The notes under the pieces were generated by a model. It saw only the letters and a program-made list of their open reading frames with translations, was not told the DNA's origin and searched no databases. Below, piece by piece: positions 17,968-28,313 of a stretch of 64,000 bases of DNA. Made by a program: the position numbers and the translations under genes. How positions within the stretch are numbered: the stretch's first letter is position 1; every line of letters begins with the position of its first letter. The DNA comes from Rhodobium orientis (lineage in GTDB: Bacteria; Pseudomonadota; Alphaproteobacteria; Rhizobiales; Rhodobiaceae), in the NCBI RefSeq assembly GCF_003258835.1, contig NZ_NPEV01000013.1, forward strand, positions 28,933 through 92,932. The letters are read 5' to 3'.

Positions 17968-19176
17968 GTGCCGCGTTATTCTCCGCCACCGCGCGCGCCG
18001 ATTGCCGCGGACCCCAACGCCAGCCGCGGCCGCCTCTTTCCCGAGCCGGCCAGCAGCAGCCGCACGGCCTTCCAGCGCGACCGCGACCGGGTCATCCATT
18101 CCGCCGCGTTCAGGCGCCTGAAGCACAAGACCCAGGTTTTCGTCTATCACGAGGACGATCACTTCCGCACGCGGCTGACGCACTCCATCGAAGTCGCCCA
18201 GATCGCCCGCTCGCTGGCGAGGACCCTCGGCCTCGACGAGGACCTCGCCGAGGCGCTGGCGCTTGCCCACGACCTCGGCCATACGCCCTTCGGCCATGAG
18301 GGAGAGGAGAGGCTCGATGACTGCATGGCCGACTATGGCGGTTTCGACCACAATGCCCAGTCGCTGAGGATCGTCACCCGGCTGGAGCAGCGCTACGCCG
18401 ATTTCGACGGGTTGAACCTCACCTGGGAGACCCTGGAAGGCCTCGTCAAGCACAACGGCCCGCTGACGGACCGGGAGGGCACGCCCGTCGGCCGCTATGC
18501 CGGACGCCCGCTGCCCCACGCCATCCGCTCCTATGTGCCGCTGAACGATCTCATGCTGTGGTCCTGGCCGTCGGCGGAAGCGCAGATTGCCGCCATTGCC
18601 GACGACATCGCCTACAACGCCCACGACATCGACGACGGCCTGAGAGCCGATCTCTTCACCGCCGCGGACCTTCTGGATGTGCCGCTGGTCGGTCCGACGC
18701 TTGCCGATCTCAACCGCGCCTATCCGGGGCTGGAGCGCTCGCGCCTCATCCACGAGACGGTACGGCGCCTGATCGGAACCTTCGTGCGCGACGTTGCCGA
18801 AGAGGTGCGCATGCGGGTGGCGCGCTCCAAGGTCGATACGCCCGAGGCGGTGCGCCTCCTCGACCATCCGCTCGTCGCCTTTTCCGAGCGCATCGCGGGC
18901 CCGGAGCGTGCGATCAAGAAATTCCTCTTTGAGTGCATGTACCGCCACCCCTCGGTGATGGAGGCGCGGGCCAAGGCCGGAAAGGTCGCGCGCGACCTCT
19001 TTGCGGCGTTCTTTGCCGATCCGGACCTGATGCCGGAGGAATGGCACCAGGGGCTGGAAGGCGCGACGCGGGACAAGGTGGCCCGCCGGGTCTGCGATTA
19101 CATTGCCGGGATGACGGACCGCTACGCCTGGCGCGAGCACGAGCGGCTGTTTGACGATACCCCGGAATTGCGATAG
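17968..19176 (+). CDS. dgt: dGTP triphosphohydrolase-like protein
   Basis: A 402-residue HD-domain enzyme that splits dNTPs (mainly dGTP) to nucleoside and triphosphate, tuning dNTP pools. The metal ligands of the HD fold are seen in order: RLTHSIE, then [15 protein letters not shown], then the distal Asp in [14 protein letters not shown]. The N-terminal segment [20 protein letters not shown] is the nucleotide-binding signature of this family. The start is GTG at 17968 after GGGAAG, and the downstream frame has no early ATG. It belongs to the type-2 (DgtP-like, bacterial non-enteric) group. It is divergent from erpA and lies 50 bases before argS. Confidence 0.93.
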   Translation: MPRYSPPPRAPIAADPNASRGRLFPEPASSSRTAFQRDRDRVIHSAAFRRLKHKTQVFVYHEDDHFRTRLTHSIEVAQIARSLARTLGLDEDLAEALALAHDLGHTPFGHEGEERLDDCMADYGGFDHNAQSLRIVTRLEQRYADFDGLNLTWETLEGLVKHNGPLTDREGTPVGRYAGRPLPHAIRSYVPLNDLMLWSWPSAEAQIAAIADDIAYNAHDIDDGLRADLFTAADLLDVPLVGPTLADLNRAYPGLERSRLIHETVRRLIGTFVRDVAEEVRMRVARSKVDTPEAVRLLDHPLVAFSERIAGPERAIKKFLFECMYRHPSVMEARAKAGKVARDLFAAFFADPDLMPEEWHQGLEGATRDKVARRVCDYIAGMTDRYAWREHERLFDDTPELR

Positions 19177-19226
19177 GTGCCGGCCCCGGGCGCGCGCCGC
19201 GCCGGAAAGAAGCAGAAAAGCGGACC

Positions 19227-20987
19227 ATGGACATCTTCAAAGACTTCGCGTCGCGCATCAAGAAAATTATTGAAGCATCTGATATCAAAACAAAAGACGG
19301 TGGCGAACTCGATCTGGCCAACGTCGTCGTCGAGCCGCCGCGCGACCCCGCCCATGGCGATCTGGCCTCCAATGCGGCCCTGGTGCTGGCAAAGCCGGCA
19401 GGTCAGAAGCCGCGCGACATCGCCGACGCGCTCGCCGCCCGGCTCGGCGAGGATGCGGACGTTGCCGCCGTCGAGATCGCCGGTCCCGGCTTCATCAATA
19501 TCCGCCTGGAGCCCGGCTTCTGGGCACGCCACCTCAAGAAGGTCATCGGCGCCGGCAGCGCCTACGGCAAGGGCGCCATCGAGACCGACGAAAAGGTCAA
19601 CATCGAATACGTCTCGGCCAATCCGACCGGGCCGATGCATGTCGGCCATTGCCGCGGCGCCGTCGTTGGCGACGCGCTCGCCAACCTCCTGGAATATGCT
19701 GGCTACGACGTCGGCCGCGAGTACTACATCAACGATGCCGGCGTGCAGGTCGACGTCCTCGCCCGCTCCGCCTACCTGCGCTACAAGGAGGCGATCGGCG
19801 AGGAGATCGGCGCGATCCCGGAAGGGCTTTATCCCGGCGACTACCTGATGCCGGTCGGCCAGGCCATCGCCGAGGCCCATGGCGACAGCCTTCTCGGCCT
19901 TGAGGAGGCCGAATGGCTGCCGGTAGTCCGCGAGACGACCATCTCCATGATGATGGCGATGATCCGCGAGGATCTGAAAGCGCTCAACGTCACGCACGAC
20001 ACCTTCTTTTCCGAACGCTCGCTGGTCTCCGGCGACCGCGACCGGGTTGCCGAGGCGATCGAGGCGCTGAAAGAGCAGGGCCTCATCTATGTCGGCACCC
20101 TGCCGCCGCCCAAGGGCCAGCTTCCCGACGACTGGGAGGACCGCGAGCAGACGCTGTTCCGCTCCACCGACTTCGGCGACGATATCGATCGTGCGCTCCT
20201 GAAGTCCGACGGCAGCTACACCTATTTCGCCTCCGACATCGCCTACCACTACGACAAGTTCCTGCGCGGCTTCACCACCCAGATCGACGTCTGGGGCGCC
20301 GACCATGGCGGCTACGTCAAGCGCATGCAGGCGGCGGTGAAGGCGGTGACCGGCGGCAAGGCGGCGCTCGACGTCAAGCTCTGCCAGCTCGTCAAGCTCT
20401 ACCGGGCCGGCGAGCCGGTGCGCATGTCGAAGCGCTCTGGCGACTTCATCACCTTGCGCGACGTCGTCGAGGAAGTCGGCCGCGATGCGGTGCGCTTCAT
20501 GATGCTCTACCGCAAGAACGACGCACCGCTCGATTTCGACTTCCAGAAGGTCACCGAGCAGTCGCGCGACAACCCGGTGTTCTACGTGCAATACGCCCAT
20601 GCCCGCTGCGCCTCGGTGTTCCGCCAGGCAGCGAACGAGCTGCCGGGCCTGGACCTCACGCCGGCCGCGTTGGAGGCCGCGCCGCTGGACCTCTTGACCG
20701 ACGAGGGCGAAATCGCTCTCATTGCAAAGATCGCCGAATGGCCGCGCCTCGTTGAGGCGGCAGCCCTGGCACACGAGCCGCACCGGGTCGCGTTTTACCT
20801 TTACGACCTGGCGAGTGCGCTCCATGCCCAGTGGAACAGAGGCAAGGATTTGCCTCAATTACGCTTTATTAACGTTGAAGATCGACAGTCATCCTTAGCC
20901 AGACTTGCCCTCGTTCACAGTGTTCAGGCGGTCATTCAAGCGGGCCTGGCTATTCTGGGCGCCAGCGCGCCGGATGAAATGCGTTAA
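19227..20987 (+). CDS. argS: Arginyl-tRNA synthetase
   Basis: A 586-residue class I synthetase. An N-terminal additional domain binds the tRNA D-loop (~1-100). The HIGH motif appears as HVGH within [15 protein letters not shown]. The KMSKS equivalent is RMSKRSGDF, as usual for ArgRS with a modified motif, and a helical anticodon-binding DALR domain ends the protein (about residues 460-586). The start ATG at 19227 has an AGAAGC purine stretch upstream. It is 50 bases downstream of dgt and 63 upstream of the SPOR gene. All run on the same strand, as in other Rhizobiales. Confidence 0.97.
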   Translation: MDIFKDFASRIKKIIEASDIKTKDGGELDLANVVVEPPRDPAHGDLASNAALVLAKPAGQKPRDIADALAARLGEDADVAAVEIAGPGFINIRLEPGFWARHLKKVIGAGSAYGKGAIETDEKVNIEYVSANPTGPMHVGHCRGAVVGDALANLLEYAGYDVGREYYINDAGVQVDVLARSAYLRYKEAIGEEIGAIPEGLYPGDYLMPVGQAIAEAHGDSLLGLEEAEWLPVVRETTISMMMAMIREDLKALNVTHDTFFSERSLVSGDRDRVAEAIEALKEQGLIYVGTLPPPKGQLPDDWEDREQTLFRSTDFGDDIDRALLKSDGSYTYFASDIAYHYDKFLRGFTTQIDVWGADHGGYVKRMQAAVKAVTGGKAALDVKLCQLVKLYRAGEPVRMSKRSGDFITLRDVVEEVGRDAVRFMMLYRKNDAPLDFDFQKVTEQSRDNPVFYVQYAHARCASVFRQAANELPGLDLTPAALEAAPLDLLTDEGEIALIAKIAEWPRLVEAAALAHEPHRVAFYLYDLASALHAQWNRGKDLPQLRFINVEDRQSSLARLALVHSVQAVIQAGLAILGASAPDEMR

Positions 20988-21050
20988 GACACGGTGGTCT
21001 GATCGGCGAGGGATCATGCGTGTCGTATTCAGCGTGGGAACTCTGCCGAA

Positions 21051-24000
21051 ATGTCCAAAGAAGCCAAGAAATTCGGGGCCGGCTACGAGCGCGACGCGCC
21101 GGATGATCGGACCTATGAGGAAGATCCGCTGGTCGAACTGGCGCGGATCGTCAGCGGCGGTCCGCTCTATCCGCGGCGCCGGGAAACCGAGCCCGAAGAG
21201 GCCGCGCCGAGCGAGGACCTGTCGGACGGCAAGGGGCCGGAAGAGGACGCGCCGGAGGTAGAAGCGGTAACGCCCCCCGTCGGCACGCCGCAGGACCCGG
21301 GCCGCGCGCCGGAAGACGACGTCTTCGCCGGTGATCCGACCGCCGATCTGGAGCGCGAGCTTCTGGCCGAGTTCGAGGCGAGCTTTGCGCCGCCCGAGCC
21401 GGAGCCCGATTCACCTGAAGAACGTCAGGCCGCCCCGGATATCGAGGCGGCCGGGTACGAGCCGGAGCCGGATGAGGACGACGGGCCCTACGCCGATGTC
21501 GGCGCCGAGGCTTCCGTTGAATCCGGCGAAGTGCTCCCGGATACTTATGACGAACGCGACGTTGAACCGTCGCTGGAGGCCGACGAGGCCGAGGACCGGA
21601 TTGCCGGCTATCCGCTCGATGCTGCCGTCTCCGATCCGGTCGCGTCGCGAGACGACATTCCCGAAGATACCGCACCGGAAATCGAACTCCCGGCCGAGAA
21701 CGAGAGCCCGGCCGCCGCGCTCGAGGCACCCGAGGTCTTCCCCGAGCCGAATGCGGCCGAACCGGAAACGGCCGAAACGAACGATGTCCGGGTCGCGCCG
21801 GAGCCTGCCGAGCCCGAAGCCGCCGAGCCGGAGACCACGGAGCCCGAACGCCCCGAACCGCTCGACCTCGCCAGCCAGCTCAGCGCCATTCTCGGCTCCC
21901 GCGTGACGCCGACGACGGCCCGGCCGGTGGCCAGCCGGGACGAGCCATCCGCGCCGGCGATCGAAGGCGGGTCGGCCTCGCTGCTGGCGCGCATGCGCCG
22001 CGGCTTTGAGGAGCCTGCGCCGCGCAAGGAGCCGGTCGTCCACGAAGAGCCGGCCGCCGAAGACGACGCGCCGGCCGTGGAGGCCTTCGACGAGCCGGAG
22101 ATCGATGCCGCTCCGCCGGTCGAGACAACGTCCCTCGACGAGGAGCCGGCCGAGACGACAGCCCCTCCGATCGACCTCGATGACCTGGAAGGCGCACTTG
22201 CCGCCGCCGTCGGCGAGGCGATCGCCAACGATCCGGAGATATCAAAGCCGCGCTTTGAGCCGTCGTTCGAGGACGAGGCCCCGGCCGATCTCGACCTGAC
22301 GCCGTTGCCGGAAATTCCGGATGCTACCGTCGAAGAGCCTGCCGTCGAAGAACCTGTTGCCGAAGACCCGGGCATAGACGAGCCCGAAGCCGACGACGCG
22401 CCCGAGGTGATCACCGAGGCCCCGTCGGCGGACGACGACGTCGCCTGGCGGGGTCCCGACCTCAGGGCCGACAGCCGTTATGCGGACGATGACGACAGCG
22501 CGGCCTATGCCGACGATGGCCGGATCGAGCCCGGCCTCGACGCCGAGGTTCCGGCCGACGAGGGCATCGGCGACGACGGCAATATCGATGCCGTGGAAGC
22601 CGCGCTCTTCCCGGAAGTCACCGCCGGCGAGCCCTACCGCATCGACGAACGTTACGCGCCGGAAGAGGATGCGGAGGCGCCGGAAGCCCCGGACCTGACG
22701 GAAACGACGGACGAGCCTGGGGAAGGCGACGCCTATCCGGAGATTTACGCCGAAGCGCCCCGCGACGGCGCGGCCTATGAGGGCTCCTACGACGCCGACG
22801 GCTCTCCGCTTGCAGCGGAGGGTCGCGAGGGCGTTTACGAGCCTGCCATCTATGCCGAGACGGGCTCCGAAGACGAAACCGACTATCCCGCTGAGGGGTA
22901 CGCCGAGGTCGAAGGCTACGAGGACGGCGAAGACGACAGCCGCGAATTCGTGCCGCGGGAATACCGGTCCGACGCCTACGATCCGGCCTTTGACGATGCC
23001 GCGCTCGAGCCGCCGCGGGTCGCGGTCGATCTCGACGAGGCCTATGGCGCGCCCGTCGCCGCCGGCTACGAGGCCGAGCACTACGACGAGACCTATCACG
23101 CCGAGGCCGGCTACGCGCCGGACGGCGATTATGCCGATACCGACGACATCGCGCTGGCGGCCGAGGAGGCCGCGCCGCAATATTCCGGCGACGACCACCA
23201 GTTGCCGCCGCACACCGAAGAGGAGCTCGAAGCGAGCCCGGCCGACGGCGAACGCGGCCGCGGCATGATGGTCGCTGCCGTCGTCGGCGGCATCGTCGTG
23301 CTCGGCCTTGCCGGCTTCCTCGGCTACCGCTTCCTGGCCGGCGAAGAGGCAAGCGGCCCGCCGCCGATGATCTACGCCGATACCGGCGAGGTGAAGGTCA
23401 AGCCGGAAGAGCCGCAGGGCACGGGCGAGCCGGAACGTTCCAAGTTGATCTACGACCGTGTCGGCGGCTCCGGAGAGCCGGGTGAGGAACGCCTGATCGT
23501 GCGCACCGAGGAGCCGGTCGACCCGCTGGCCGCCGAGGGTGAGACCGGCGTGCCGGAGGCCGAGGCCCGCGGCGCGGTGCCGCGGCGTGTGCGGACCGTT
23601 GTGGTCCGTCCGGACGGCACCATCGTCGACCAGTCCGACGACGCGGCGCCCGCTGCGGCGGCGCCCGTGGAAACCGTGCGCATCCGCCCGACCACCGACG
23701 ACATCGGCGCGACCGCGGATGAAGCGGCCGCCGATGCCGGGGAAGGCGCCGACACGGCCGAGGCCACGGACGCCGATCTCCTTGCCGGCAACGCCGACAC
23801 GCCGGAATTCTCCGGCGAGGCCGACGTGCCGCGTCCGAAGCCCGGCACCGAGCTTGCCGCGCTCGACACCGACGAGGCAGCGCCTGCCGAGGCGACCGAC
23901 GACGCCGAGGCGAGCGGTCCTGCGGCGGATGAAGAACCCGTGGCATCCGAGGCGGAGGAAACCCCGGCGGCGACCGATGACACGTCCTCGGAGACTGACG

Positions 24001-24575
24001 TCGCAAGCCGCGAGCCGGAGCCGCGCCAGGTCCAGACCGAGGCACCGGCAAGCCGGCCGGCGACCCCCGCCGTGCCGCGCAATGCCCGGCTGCCGGAGGC
24101 CCGTCCGTCGACGGCCGATTCGCCGGTCTCGCCGACCGCCCGCCGGGTCACCACCCAGCCGGTGCGCACGCAAGGGCGGGACATCCCGCCGACGAATCGC
24201 GGCCAGACCGGTCCGCTCGACCTGACTGCGGCCGCAAGGGGCCCGGCCGTGACGCCGCCGCCGTCGGCGCCGCCGAGCAATGCCGCCGAGGCGGCTGCGG
24301 CAACGCCCGCCACGGCAGCACCGCCGGCCGGCACCTACAGCGTCCAGGTCTCCTCGCAGCGCAGCGAGGCCCAGGCCCAGGAAGCCTACAAGTCGCTGCA
24401 GAGCCGCTATCCGCAGCTTTTCAACAACCAGAACGCCATGATCCTGCGCGCCGACCTTGGCGACAAGGGCACCTATTACCGCGTGCGGGTCGGGCCGATG
24501 GAGCGGGGCGCGGCGGACAACTTCTGTTCCAACCTGAAGAGCGCCGGAGGCGACTGTTTCATCCGGCGCAACTGA
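21051..24575 (+). CDS. Very long acidic inner-membrane protein with C-terminal SPOR domain
   Basis: A 1174-residue protein. Residues 1 to ~737 are cytoplasmic, highly acidic and Pro/Ala/Glu-rich without recognisable fold. About residues 585-705 are also rich in Tyr (EGYAEVEGYEDGEDD and similar). A single membrane segment spans ~739-758 (MMVAAVVGGIVVLGLAGFLG). A periplasmic linker of ~330 residues rich in Ala/Thr/Glu follows, and a SPOR domain ends the protein (~1093-1174; GTYSVQVSSQRSEAQAQEA, YYRVRVGP). SPOR domains bind denuded septal peptidoglycan, so a role at the division site is likely, which fits the neighbour nagZ. SPOR proteins at this position are known in Rhizobiales. The size is driven by the disordered acidic part. 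Confidence 0.9.
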   Translation: MSKEAKKFGAGYERDAPDDRTYEEDPLVELARIVSGGPLYPRRRETEPEEAAPSEDLSDGKGPEEDAPEVEAVTPPVGTPQDPGRAPEDDVFAGDPTADLERELLAEFEASFAPPEPEPDSPEERQAAPDIEAAGYEPEPDEDDGPYADVGAEASVESGEVLPDTYDERDVEPSLEADEAEDRIAGYPLDAAVSDPVASRDDIPEDTAPEIELPAENESPAAALEAPEVFPEPNAAEPETAETNDVRVAPEPAEPEAAEPETTEPERPEPLDLASQLSAILGSRVTPTTARPVASRDEPSAPAIEGGSASLLARMRRGFEEPAPRKEPVVHEEPAAEDDAPAVEAFDEPEIDAAPPVETTSLDEEPAETTAPPIDLDDLEGALAAAVGEAIANDPEISKPRFEPSFEDEAPADLDLTPLPEIPDATVEEPAVEEPVAEDPGIDEPEADDAPEVITEAPSADDDVAWRGPDLRADSRYADDDDSAAYADDGRIEPGLDAEVPADEGIGDDGNIDAVEAALFPEVTAGEPYRIDERYAPEEDAEAPEAPDLTETTDEPGEGDAYPEIYAEAPRDGAAYEGSYDADGSPLAAEGREGVYEPAIYAETGSEDETDYPAEGYAEVEGYEDGEDDSREFVPREYRSDAYDPAFDDAALEPPRVAVDLDEAYGAPVAAGYEAEHYDETYHAEAGYAPDGDYADTDDIALAAEEAAPQYSGDDHQLPPHTEEELEASPADGERGRGMMVAAVVGGIVVLGLAGFLGYRFLAGEEASGPPPMIYADTGEVKVKPEEPQGTGEPERSKLIYDRVGGSGEPGEERLIVRTEEPVDPLAAEGETGVPEAEARGAVPRRVRTVVVRPDGTIVDQSDDAAPAAAAPVETVRIRPTTDDIGATADEAAADAGEGADTAEATDADLLAGNADTPEFSGEADVPRPKPGTELAALDTDEAAPAEATDDAEASGPAADEEPVASEAEETPAATDDTSSETDVASREPEPRQVQTEAPASRPATPAVPRNARLPEARPSTADSPVSPTARRVTTQPVRTQGRDIPPTNRGQTGPLDLTAAARGPAVTPPPSAPPSNAAEAAAATPATAAPPAGTYSVQVSSQRSEAQAQEAYKSLQSRYPQLFNNQNAMILRADLGDKGTYYRVRVGPMERGAADNFCSNLKSAGGDCFIRRN

Positions 24576-24634
24576 CGGATATCGCCGTAGCAAAGCGTCT
24601 TGACCCGGCCGATCCCTGCGGATAAGGCCGGGTC

Positions 24635-25660
24635 ATGACTGTTTCCCACAAGGCCTTCATCTGCGGCGTTTCCGGGCTCGTCCTCGGCGACGCCGAACGC
24701 GACTTCCTGGAAGCCGAGCGGCCCTGGGGCCTGATCCTGTTTTCCAGGAACCTTTCCGATCCCGAACAGATCCTCGGCCTCGTCGCCGCCTTCTGCGACG
24801 CCGTCGGCACGGCCGACGCGCCCGTCTTCATCGACCAGGAGGGCGGCCGGGTGCAGCGCCTGAAGCCGCCGCTCGCGCCGATCTATCCGCCGGGCCGGCG
24901 TTATGGCGAGATCTATGCGGCGGACCCGGCAAGGGGCAAGCGAGCAGCGTTCCTCGGCGCCAGGCTGATGGCCGGCGACCTGGCCGACCTCGGCATCACC
25001 GCCGACTGCCTGCCGGTGCTCGACGTTCCCGTCGCCGGCGCCCACGACGTCATCGGCGACCGCGCCTACGCAACCGATCCGCAAACGGTTGCGGCGCTTG
25101 GCCGGGCCGCCGCCGAAGGACTGATGTCGGAGGGCGTCCTGCCGGTCATCAAGCACATTCCCGGCCATGGCCGCGGCACCGCCGACAGCCACCTGTCGCT
25201 GCCGACGGTCGAGACGCCGCTGGAAGATTTGGCGGCCCACGACTTCCCGCCGTTCCGGGCGCTCGCCGACCTGCCCGTCGCCATGACCGCCCATGTGGTC
25301 TACAGCGCGCTCGATCCGGCGAACCCGGCGACGGTCTCGCCGCTTATCGTTGCCGACATCATCCGCGGCGACCTCGGCTTTTCCGGCCTCTTGATGAGCG
25401 ACGACGTCTCCATGAAGGCGCTTGGCGGCACCATCGCGGAGCGCTGCGAGGGGCTGTTTGCCGCCGGTTGCGATCTTGCCCTACACTGCAACGGCGATCT
25501 GGACGAGATGCAGGCCGTCGCCGCGGCAAGCCCGCTGCTGGAAGGCGCGGCCAGGGCGCGGGCCGACCGGGCGATGGCGCTGGTCGGCAGGCGCATTGCC
25601 GGCGATCCTGTGGCCGAGCGGGCGGAGTTCATGGAATTGATGGCGGACGGGACGACCTGA
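24635..25660 (+). CDS. nagZ: Beta-N-acetylhexosaminidase NagZ
   Basis: A 341-residue cytoplasmic glycoside hydrolase family 3 enzyme that removes GlcNAc from 1,6-anhydro-muropeptides in peptidoglycan recycling. Motifs are FIDQEGGRVQRL, the general-acid loop KHIPGHGRGTADSHL, and MSDDVSMKAL with the nucleophile Asp in the pair 256-257. It is a single-domain enzyme of normal bacterial length. The stop TGA shares its last base with the scpA ATG (TGATG), so scpA is translationally coupled. Muropeptide products can also feed AmpR-type beta-lactamase signalling, but no such regulator is in the window. Confidence 0.95.
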   Translation: MTVSHKAFICGVSGLVLGDAERDFLEAERPWGLILFSRNLSDPEQILGLVAAFCDAVGTADAPVFIDQEGGRVQRLKPPLAPIYPPGRRYGEIYAADPARGKRAAFLGARLMAGDLADLGITADCLPVLDVPVAGAHDVIGDRAYATDPQTVAALGRAAAEGLMSEGVLPVIKHIPGHGRGTADSHLSLPTVETPLEDLAAHDFPPFRALADLPVAMTAHVVYSALDPANPATVSPLIVADIIRGDLGFSGLLMSDDVSMKALGGTIAERCEGLFAAGCDLALHCNGDLDEMQAVAAASPLLEGAARARADRAMALVGRRIAGDPVAERAEFMELMADGTT

Positions 25661-26499
25661 TGGGCGTCGGCGAGGAGGAAGACGCGGCCTGGGGCGCTGA
25701 GCCGGAACGCTCGGCCGCGGACCCGACCCTGCTCGTCGATGTGGACGGCTTTGAGGGCCCGCTCGGCCTTCTGCTGGAACTCGCCCGCACCCAGAAGGTG
25801 GACCTGACCAAGATCTCGATCCTGGCGCTGTCGGAGCAGTATCTGCGCTTCATCGAGGAGGCGCGCCGGCTGCGCCTGGAGATCGCCGCCGACTATCTGG
25901 TGATGGCGGCCTGGCTGGCCTATCTGAAATCGAAGCTGTTGCTGCCGGCCGGCGACGATCCGGAGGAGCCGAGCGCGGAGGAAATGGCCGCAGCGCTCGC
26001 CTTCCGGCTCAGGCGCCTGGAGGCGATGCGCGATGCCGCCGCCCGCCTGATGAACCGCGACCGGCTCGGCCGCGACGTCTTTGCCCGCGGCATGCCGGAG
26101 GCGCTCGACACGGTCCGCCGCACCGAATACGAGGCCGACCTCTACGAGCTCCTGTCGGCCTATGCGATCCAGCGCCAGCGCACTTGCGTGCGCCGCGTCT
26201 CGGTGCGCCAGCGCGATGTCTGGTCGCTGGAGGAGGCCCGCCAGGTGCTCGCCCGCCTCGTCGGCATGGCCGACGACTGGACCTCCCTGCAGGAATACCT
26301 GGTCGCCTATCTGGCACGGCCGGAAGAACGGGCGACAGCGATCGCCAGCACCTTTTCGGCAAGTCTGGAAATGGTCCGCGAGGGCAAGGTGGAACTGCGC
26401 CAGGCGGACGCCTTCGCGCCGCTCTATGTGCGCCGGCGCCAGACGCCGCGGCAGGGCGACGAGCCGGGCGCCGACACGCCCGGAAAGGGCAAGCCATGA
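25660..26499 (+). CDS. scpA: Segregation and condensation protein A
   Basis: A 279-residue kleisin that bridges SMC heads in the SMC-ScpAB complex for chromosome condensation and segregation. The N-terminal signature GFEGPLGLLLELARTQKVDL is clear, followed by ISILALSEQYLRFI and a helical body; the winged-helix C-terminus covers ~190-255. The start ATG at 25660 overlaps the nagZ stop by one base. It is followed by scpB after 25 bases. The smc gene itself is not in the window. Confidence 0.95.
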   Translation: MGVGEEEDAAWGAEPERSAADPTLLVDVDGFEGPLGLLLELARTQKVDLTKISILALSEQYLRFIEEARRLRLEIAADYLVMAAWLAYLKSKLLLPAGDDPEEPSAEEMAAALAFRLRRLEAMRDAAARLMNRDRLGRDVFARGMPEALDTVRRTEYEADLYELLSAYAIQRQRTCVRRVSVRQRDVWSLEEARQVLARLVGMADDWTSLQEYLVAYLARPEERATAIASTFSASLEMVREGKVELRQADAFAPLYVRRRQTPRQGDEPGADTPGKGKP

Positions 26500-26524
26500 T
26501 CGCGCGGGCGGCGAGGGGACCGGC

Positions 26525-27163
26525 ATGAACAACGTCACCAGCCTTTCTCCGGAAGACCGGCGCCAGCATCTGCGCATGCTGGAAGCGCTGCTCTTTGCCA
26601 GCGCAGAGCCGCTGTCGGAGGCGTTCATGGCCGAACGGCTGCCCTCCGATGTCGACGTCGGCTCGCTGCTGCGCGAATTGCAGTCGGCCTATGCCGGGCG
26701 CGGCGTCAATCTCGTCCGGGTGGCGGAGAAATGGGCGTTCCGGACCGCCGAGGACCTGTCCTTCCTGCTTGCCCCGGAGGCGGTCGAGCCGCGCAGGCTC
26801 TCCCGTGCTGCGCTGGAGACCCTTGCCGTCGTCGCCTATCACCAGCCGGTGACCCGCGCCGAAATCGAAGAGATCCGCGGCGTTTCCATGTCGAAGGGCG
26901 TCCTCGACGTGCTCCTCGAGACGGGCTGGATACGCATGCGCGGCCGCCGCCGCTCGCCCGGCCGGCCGGTCACCTACGGCACGACGGAAGCCTTCCTCGA
27001 CCATTTCGGCCTGGAAGCGGTCGGCGACCTTCCGGGCCTGGAGGAGTTGAAGGGCGCCGGCCTCCTCGATATCAATGTTCCCGCCGACCTCGCCATTCCG
27101 GTGCCGTCCGACAGCGCCGACCTGCGGGGCGACGAGGATCCCCTCGACGAGGACGAAAGGTAA
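26525..27163 (+). CDS. scpB: Segregation and condensation protein B
   Basis: A 212-residue winged-helix protein that dimerises and binds the ScpA linker. Signature segments are MLEALLFASAEPLSEAF near the N-terminus, RRLSRAALETLAVVAYHQPV with TRAEIEEIRGV, and GRPVTYGTTEAFLDHFGL. The start ATG at 26525 comes 25 bases after scpA. An earlier ATG at 26496 overlapping the scpA stop encodes only ten codons and could serve as a coupling mini-ORF. The acidic tail (DEDPLDEDER) is typical of alphaproteobacterial ScpB. Confidence 0.95.
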   Translation: MNNVTSLSPEDRRQHLRMLEALLFASAEPLSEAFMAERLPSDVDVGSLLRELQSAYAGRGVNLVRVAEKWAFRTAEDLSFLLAPEAVEPRRLSRAALETLAVVAYHQPVTRAEIEEIRGVSMSKGVLDVLLETGWIRMRGRRRSPGRPVTYGTTEAFLDHFGLEAVGDLPGLEELKGAGLLDINVPADLAIPVPSDSADLRGDEDPLDEDER

Positions 27164-27168
27164 GCGGC

Positions 27169-28260
27169 TTGGCCCTATCCGCAGAGCGAGAAGGCGAGGA
27201 CACCGGTGCCTCCGGCCGCCTCGTCTTTGAGAACATCACCCACCACTATGACAGCGTCGCCAGCGTGGAAGACGTCTCGCTGGAGGTCGAGCCGGGCGAG
27301 GTGCTGTGCCTCCTCGGCCAGTCCGGCAGCGGCAAGACGACCCTGTTGCGGATCGCCGCCGGCATCGAGCGCCAGAGCGCCGGCCGGGTCGTCGTCAACG
27401 GCGGGGAGGTCGCCGGCCCCGACGTCTTCCTGCCGCCGGAGCGCCGCGGCGTCGGGCTGATGTTCCAGGACTATGCCCTGTTCCCGCATCTGACCATTGT
27501 GAAAAACGTGATGTTCGGCCTGACCGACCTGCCGAAGGCAGAGGCCGAAAAGGTCGCCCGCGAGGCGCTGATGGCCGTCGGCCTTGCCGCCTATGCCGAC
27601 GATTATCCGCACGCCCTTTCCGGCGGCGAGCAGCAGCGCGTGGCGCTTGCCCGGGCGATGGCGCCGAACCCGAGCGTGCTTTTGATGGACGAGCCGTTCT
27701 CCGGCCTCGACCGGCGCCTGCGCGAGGACGTGCGCGAGAACGCGTTGACGGCGGTGGAGCGGACCGGGGCGACCTGCATCGTCGTCACCCACGATCCGGA
27801 AGAGGCGATGCGCATGGGCGACCGCATCGCGCTGCTGCGCCGCGGCCGCATCGTCCAGGTCGGAACGCCGGAGGATCTCTATCGGCGTCCGGCGGATCTT
27901 TTCGTTGCCCGCTTCTTCTCCGATCTCAACGAAATTCCCGGCCGCGTCACCGGCGGCGAGGTCGAAACGCCGATCGGCGGGGCGCCCGTGCCGGGATTTT
28001 CCGAAGGCGAGGCGGTTGTCGTCGGCCTCAGGCCGCACGATATCAGGGTGACGCGGGGATCGGACCGGCTGGCGCTCGACAGGACTCCCGGCCGCGTGTT
28101 GCGGCGGCGGTTCCTCGGCGAGGTCGACCTGCTCGACATCGCGGTGCGCGGGCTGGATCGGCCGCTTTCGGTGCGCCGGCACGGATCCGACCTTGCGGCC
28201 GGAGAGCATGTGGTCGTCGGCTTCGACGCCGCCGCGGCGCTGGTTTTCGCCGCCGAATAA
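27169..28260 (+). CDS. ABC transporter ATP-binding protein (iron(III)/spermidine-type), orphan
   Basis: A 363-residue ATPase with Walker A GQSGSGKTT, Q-loop FQDYALFPHLT, signature LSGGEQQRVALARAMAP, Walker B VLLMDEPFSGLD and the switch His in THDPEEAMRMGDR. A TOBE-like domain follows from ~residue 250. The closest class is CUT/FbpC-PotA-type importers of ferric iron, polyamines or similar. The start is TTG at 27169 after AAAGG, five bases behind the scpB stop; no ATG lies before the beta-strand LVFENITHHYD. No permease or binding protein is nearby, so its partners must be elsewhere or absent. It interrupts the scpB-tatA order commonly found in related bacteria. Confidence 0.88.
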   Translation: MALSAEREGEDTGASGRLVFENITHHYDSVASVEDVSLEVEPGEVLCLLGQSGSGKTTLLRIAAGIERQSAGRVVVNGGEVAGPDVFLPPERRGVGLMFQDYALFPHLTIVKNVMFGLTDLPKAEAEKVAREALMAVGLAAYADDYPHALSGGEQQRVALARAMAPNPSVLLMDEPFSGLDRRLREDVRENALTAVERTGATCIVVTHDPEEAMRMGDRIALLRRGRIVQVGTPEDLYRRPADLFVARFFSDLNEIPGRVTGGEVETPIGGAPVPGFSEGEAVVVGLRPHDIRVTRGSDRLALDRTPGRVLRRRFLGEVDLLDIAVRGLDRPLSVRRHGSDLAAGEHVVVGFDAAAALVFAAE

Positions 28261-28313
28261 CGAGGGTAATCCGGCAACCTGGAACGGTGGGTTGCGGTCC
28301 GCCTAAGGGTGTG

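Noticed and set aside
22242..24593. 783-codon open frame on the minus strand opposite the SPOR gene
   Set aside because: It is a GC-frame shadow of a long low-complexity acidic gene; composition is Arg/Gly/Val-rich with no recognisable motif, while the plus-strand frame has a membrane segment and a SPOR domain.
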